Positions 61,617 through 64,000 of a stretch of 64,000 nucleotides of DNA are shown in pieces. The notes beneath the pieces were generated by a model. The model did not search any database. It had not been told where the DNA came from and was given only the letters and a program-made list of their open reading frames with translations. Origin of the DNA: Paenibacillus durus (GTDB lineage Bacteria; Bacillota; Bacilli; Paenibacillales; Paenibacillaceae); NCBI RefSeq assembly GCF_000756615.1, contig NZ_CP009288.1:4898001-4962000 (forward strand). The letters run 5' to 3'. Every line of letters starts with the position of its first letter. Within the stretch, counting starts at the first letter, position 1. Position numbers and translations under genes: made by a program.

Positions 61617-61663
61617 TTTCCCAATATGGGAAAGGCTGGGAGAATGCTTCCCATTTCGGGAAG
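61617..61663. promoter_or_regulatory. Two palindromic activator sites upstream of the sigma-54 promoter
   Basis: TTTCCCAATATGGGAAA (61617-61633) and CTTCCCATTTCGGGAAG (61647-61663), centres 30 bp apart (about three helix turns), 40-90 bp upstream of the -24 box. This is the usual placing of enhancer sites of sigma-54 activators. The same core recurs at 54689-54703 beside acoR, so AcoR is the likely ligand. Confidence 0.7.
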
Positions 61664-61711
61664 AATCGGGACAGAAGGGAATTCGACTGAATTTTTGATT
61701 AAACTGGCGGC

Positions 61712-61864
61712 TTATTTTTCAACAATTAGCTTCTCAAATGCCTGTTTGTACTTCTCTGCAGCTTGAACAGCCCTGTCCACATCCAGTGATGAATTGCAGC
61801 CCGCAAGGATCAATAGGGAAAGGAACGTTGCGCTTAACAAGGACCAGATTTTTATAGGAGCCAC
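61712..61864 (-). CDS. Short lipoprotein-like ORF, possibly a remnant
   Basis: From a GTG at 61864 the frame reads VAPIKIWSLLSATFLSLLIL, then AGCNSSLDVDRA, with a lipobox (LAGC) and a short helical tail, about 50 residues. No good ribosome-binding site precedes it. It may be a small lipoprotein or the 5' remnant of a larger gene. Confidence 0.35.
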   Translation of the reverse strand: MAPIKIWSLLSATFLSLLILAGCNSSLDVDRAVQAAEKYKQAFEKLIVEK

Positions 61865-61935
61865 ATTTTTGATAAATTGGAAATCACGAAAAATTACATA
61901 GTTGAAATTCCATGCTTGATCATGTACTATCAATG

Positions 61936-61947
61936 TAGACCGATCTT
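61936..61947. promoter_or_regulatory. Candidate operator of the TetR regulator, upstream of its own gene
   Basis: TAGACCGATCTT, nearly the reverse complement of the box at 62605. It resembles the LmrA/QdoR box (TAGANYGGTCTA) known in Bacillus. Confidence 0.6.
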
Positions 61948-61971
61948 CATAATTGGAAGGGAAATACATCA

Positions 61972-62550
61972 ATGGACAAATCCGCACGTGAACGTTTTAT
62001 TGAAGCTACAACACGCTTAATTGAAATGCACGGCTATCATGGAACAGGACTAAATCAAATCATTAAGGAAGGAGGAGCCCCAAGAGGATCCCTTTATCAC
62101 CATTTTCCTAATGGTAAAGAGGAACTTGTATCCGCTGCGATTGATCATCTCGGTCAGGGAGTTGCCGATCAAACACGAAAAATCCTTGATAATTCCAAAT
62201 CTCTATCTGAGGGGATTTATTCCATATTTCTTTTTCTGGCCAAAAAATTTGACGATTCCGATTGCTTAATCGCAGGATCTATTGCATCAGTGGCATTGGA
62301 AACCTCCCATATCAGCGAACAATTGCGGGAAACCTGCAGAAGAACTTATGATTCATGGAGGTCCGCTTATGAGGAGATGTTGCTGCTGAACGGATTCTCC
62401 GCATCCCGTGCCGCTCAAATATCCACGTTGATTACAGCCTCTATCGATGGAGCGATTATATTGTGCCGCATCAACCGAAGTTCGGAACCGCTTATGCAAA
62501 TTGCACGAGAAATAGGAATTCATCTCGAAAACACACAGTTGTTGGAGTAA
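61972..62550 (+). CDS. TetR/AcrR-family regulator (LmrA/YxaF-like)
   Basis: A protein of 192 residues. The N-terminal HTH reads TRLIEMHGYHGTGLNQIIKE and GGAPRGSLYHHFPNGKEEL. The C-terminal domain with FDDSDCLIAGSIASVALET is that of LmrA/YxaF-type repressors. In Bacillus LmrA and QdoR respond to flavonoids and control efflux or quercetin dioxygenase genes. Matching boxes precede this gene and the SDR gene, so it likely represses both. ATG at 61972 behind GGAAGGG. Confidence 0.85.
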   Translation: MDKSARERFIEATTRLIEMHGYHGTGLNQIIKEGGAPRGSLYHHFPNGKEELVSAAIDHLGQGVADQTRKILDNSKSLSEGIYSIFLFLAKKFDDSDCLIAGSIASVALETSHISEQLRETCRRTYDSWRSAYEEMLLLNGFSASRAAQISTLITASIDGAIILCRINRSSEPLMQIAREIGIHLENTQLLE

Positions 62551-62598
62551 CATCATACAAGGAAATAGGGATTTATGGATCATCCATTTTCCTTGATC

Positions 62599-62616
62599 AT
62601 TATGTAGATCGGTCTA
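62599..62616. promoter_or_regulatory. Operator of the SDR gene (LmrA/QdoR-like box)
   Basis: ATTATGTAGATCGGTCTA matches the known Bacillus consensus AWTATATAGANYGGTCTA in all but one position. It lies 53 bp before the SDR start. Confidence 0.7.
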
Positions 62617-62668
62617 TTTATTTTTTTTGAAAATACAAAGTAAATACAATCTAAAGGAGCTGACTGTG

Positions 62669-63430
62669 ATGAATTTGGAATTGAAAGAGAAAGTTGTAGT
62701 GGTGACTGGAGCTTCCAAAGGAATCGGTAAAGCAACTGCGAAAAAATTTGCAGCAGAAGAGGCTCATGTTATCATCACTTACGATAAAGATCAGAAGACC
62801 GCATTACGAACCGCAGAAGAAATTCAGGCACAAGGATATTCCTGTCAAGCTGTCCGTTTGAATTTAGGAAATAGTGAAAGTATCCGGAACGCAGTAACAT
62901 TTATTGGCAAAGAGTTTGGCGGAATCGACGTATTGGTAAATAACGCCGTTTTTTGGGGAAGTGCCGAGCCCAAATTCGAACCATTTGAGCATACTTTGAC
63001 AGACAACTGGTACTCTGTTATTGATCTAAATTTGAAAGGAACCTACCTCGTTACTAAAGCAGTTCTTCCCTATATGAGAAACCGGGAATGGGGCAGACTT
63101 GTCCATGTGTCTTCTAATCTTGCAGAAGATGGCATGCCTGGCGGAACATCTTATACAGCAAGCAAATCCGCACTCTTTGGGTTTAGTAAATCATTATCGC
63201 TTGAATTGGCTGCACAGAGTATTTTCTCGAATGTGGTTATGCCCGGTTTTACTTTAACAGAATCGAATTCATCCGTTTTCCCGCAGGATATGTTGAAAAA
63301 ACATGCTGAATCAATTCCTGCCAAAAGGTTAGGCACACCTGATGATGCTGCTAATCTCATTGTTTACCTTGGTTCGAAAGCCAACAGTTTTGTGACTGGA
63401 GAAGCTGTACGGGTAACTGGGGGGAAATGA
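62669..63430 (+). CDS. Short-chain dehydrogenase/reductase
   Basis: A protein of 253 residues from ATG at 62669 behind AAAGGAGCTGA. It has the NADP/NAD site TGASKGIGKATA, NNA in VLVNNAVFWG, and the catalytic Ser in HVSSNLAED with YTASKSA (YxxxK). The substrate is unknown; the TetR operator upstream suggests induction by an aromatic or flavonoid-like compound. Confidence 0.87.
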   Translation: MNLELKEKVVVVTGASKGIGKATAKKFAAEEAHVIITYDKDQKTALRTAEEIQAQGYSCQAVRLNLGNSESIRNAVTFIGKEFGGIDVLVNNAVFWGSAEPKFEPFEHTLTDNWYSVIDLNLKGTYLVTKAVLPYMRNREWGRLVHVSSNLAEDGMPGGTSYTASKSALFGFSKSLSLELAAQSIFSNVVMPGFTLTESNSSVFPQDMLKKHAESIPAKRLGTPDDAANLIVYLGSKANSFVTGEAVRVTGGK

Positions 63431-63524
63431 TAGGAACGCCGAACAATCCGAAAGCGCCGGTCTATATAGCACTTTTACATCAAAGCTGGCAATTTTAAAC
63501 GTGAAGATGCGGGGAAACCGGGAA

Positions 63525-64000
63525 TTACTTGGTTGAGGCGCTTCGGATGAACCGATGAACCTTATCCAGGACCTTGTCTTTCTCCTCGCAGTAGCACAGC
63601 ATATGACCGCTGCGTTCGACCAGCAGAACTTCCTTGACAGGAGAACCGATATGCCGCTCCAAATAGGCCGCACTCTTGGTCTTGACGAGGTGGTCTCTCG
63701 TTCCCTGCACAATGAGCGTCGGCGCCTCGATCTGCGGGAACAGGTCAAAGCTCTCCCGGACGATCCGGTTAAATTCGCGGTTGGCATGGACCGGCGTCGA
63801 GCCGAACTTGCTCAAATAATTCTTCAGCATCGCAGGGTTCCCCAGCGTCTTCACAATCTCCCCCGGATTCAGCGGGAAGACCGGTGCAGCGAGCAGGGTC
63901 AGCGATTGGACGAGGCTTTTGTAGCGGACGGCCAGACGGGAAGCGATTAACGCCCCCATCGAAAAGCCGATGACATGCACGCCCTCCCCACCCTCCGCAA
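63525..64000 (-). CDS. Alpha/beta hydrolase, N-terminus beyond right edge
   Basis: The C-terminal 158 residues of an alpha/beta hydrolase. Nucleophile elbow GFSMGA (Ser), acid in VQGTRDHLV, and His in VERSGHMLC complete the triad. The frame is open through the right edge (EGGEGVHVIG). Substrate unknown. Confidence 0.85.
   Translation of the reverse strand, partial: AEGGEGVHVIGFSMGALIASRLAVRYKSLVQSLTLLAAPVFPLNPGEIVKTLGNPAMLKNYLSKFGSTPVHANREFNRIVRESFDLFPQIEAPTLIVQGTRDHLVKTKSAAYLERHIGSPVKEVLLVERSGHMLCYCEEKDKVLDKVHRFIRSASTK

Noticed and set aside
1..64000. tRNA, rRNA or a replication origin
   Set aside because: No cloverleaf-type or rRNA-like sequence and no DnaA-box cluster was noticed on either strand; a tool such as tRNAscan would settle it.

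Overview
The window looks like the chromosome of a Paenibacillus-type, spore-forming Firmicute. This rests on gene content: an alpha/beta SASP, YlbJ, a YjcZ-like peptide, YutD/LipA/LytH and YuzB/YutI/YutJ neighbourhoods like those of Bacillus, secreted SLH proteins, copper-amine-oxidase-N domain proteins, strong AGGAGG ribosome-binding sites, TTG/GTG starts and a T-box. No rRNA, tRNA or CRISPR array was seen. The chromosome is moderately GC-rich except for the first 5.1 kb, which is AT-rich.

Region 1 (1-5150) is the most unusual part. It is an array of single-gene modules, all on the minus strand, separated by about 160-bp GC-rich imperfect palindromes. These palindromes begin with RYYYAAC-like and end with GTTRRRY-like boxes, as integron attC sites do. 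Their inner helices keep pairing while their sequence changes between copies. The modules carry a lipoprotein, a YSCQGT-motif protein, a tautomerase, a GNAT acetyltransferase, a zinc-ribbon protein, an unknown protein and an RDD membrane protein. Three further reading frames are broken (premature stop, frameshift, truncation by a repeat arm). No integrase lies in the window and the array runs off the left edge. I read it as an integron-like cassette array or CALIN.

Region 2 (5200-15400) is core chromosome: an A-type Fe-S carrier, futalosine-pathway mqnE, a YutJ-like oxidoreductase, YuzB, the NifU-like YutI, a HEPN-domain protein placed against a relic of a metQ 3' end, a UbiD-type decarboxylase, heme A synthase, a thioredoxin, a MurJ/YtgP-type flippase and a DUF456 protein. 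Region 3 (15400-34700) holds a HAD phosphatase, a tandem pair of class B penicillin-binding proteins, a CvpA/transglutaminase protein, three large secreted proteins, an MFS transporter, and the Sco/CtaB cytochrome oxidase assembly genes. Region 4 (34900-52400) is housekeeping and sporulation-linked: trpS with a T-box, an aldose epimerase, SASP, PepF, globin, YlbJ, NAD kinase, an S41 protease, YutD, LipA and LytH.

Region 5 (52480-61660) is an acetoin dehydrogenase locus acoA-acoB-acoC-acoL-acoR. Its apparent sigma-54 promoter and two palindromic activator sites lie about 2 kb upstream of acoA, on the far side of a transposase gene, so an insertion sequence appears to have cut the operon from its promoter. 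Region 6 (61700-64000) has a short lipoprotein-like ORF, a LmrA/QdoR-type TetR regulator with matching operators before itself and before an SDR gene, and a partial alpha/beta hydrolase at the right edge.
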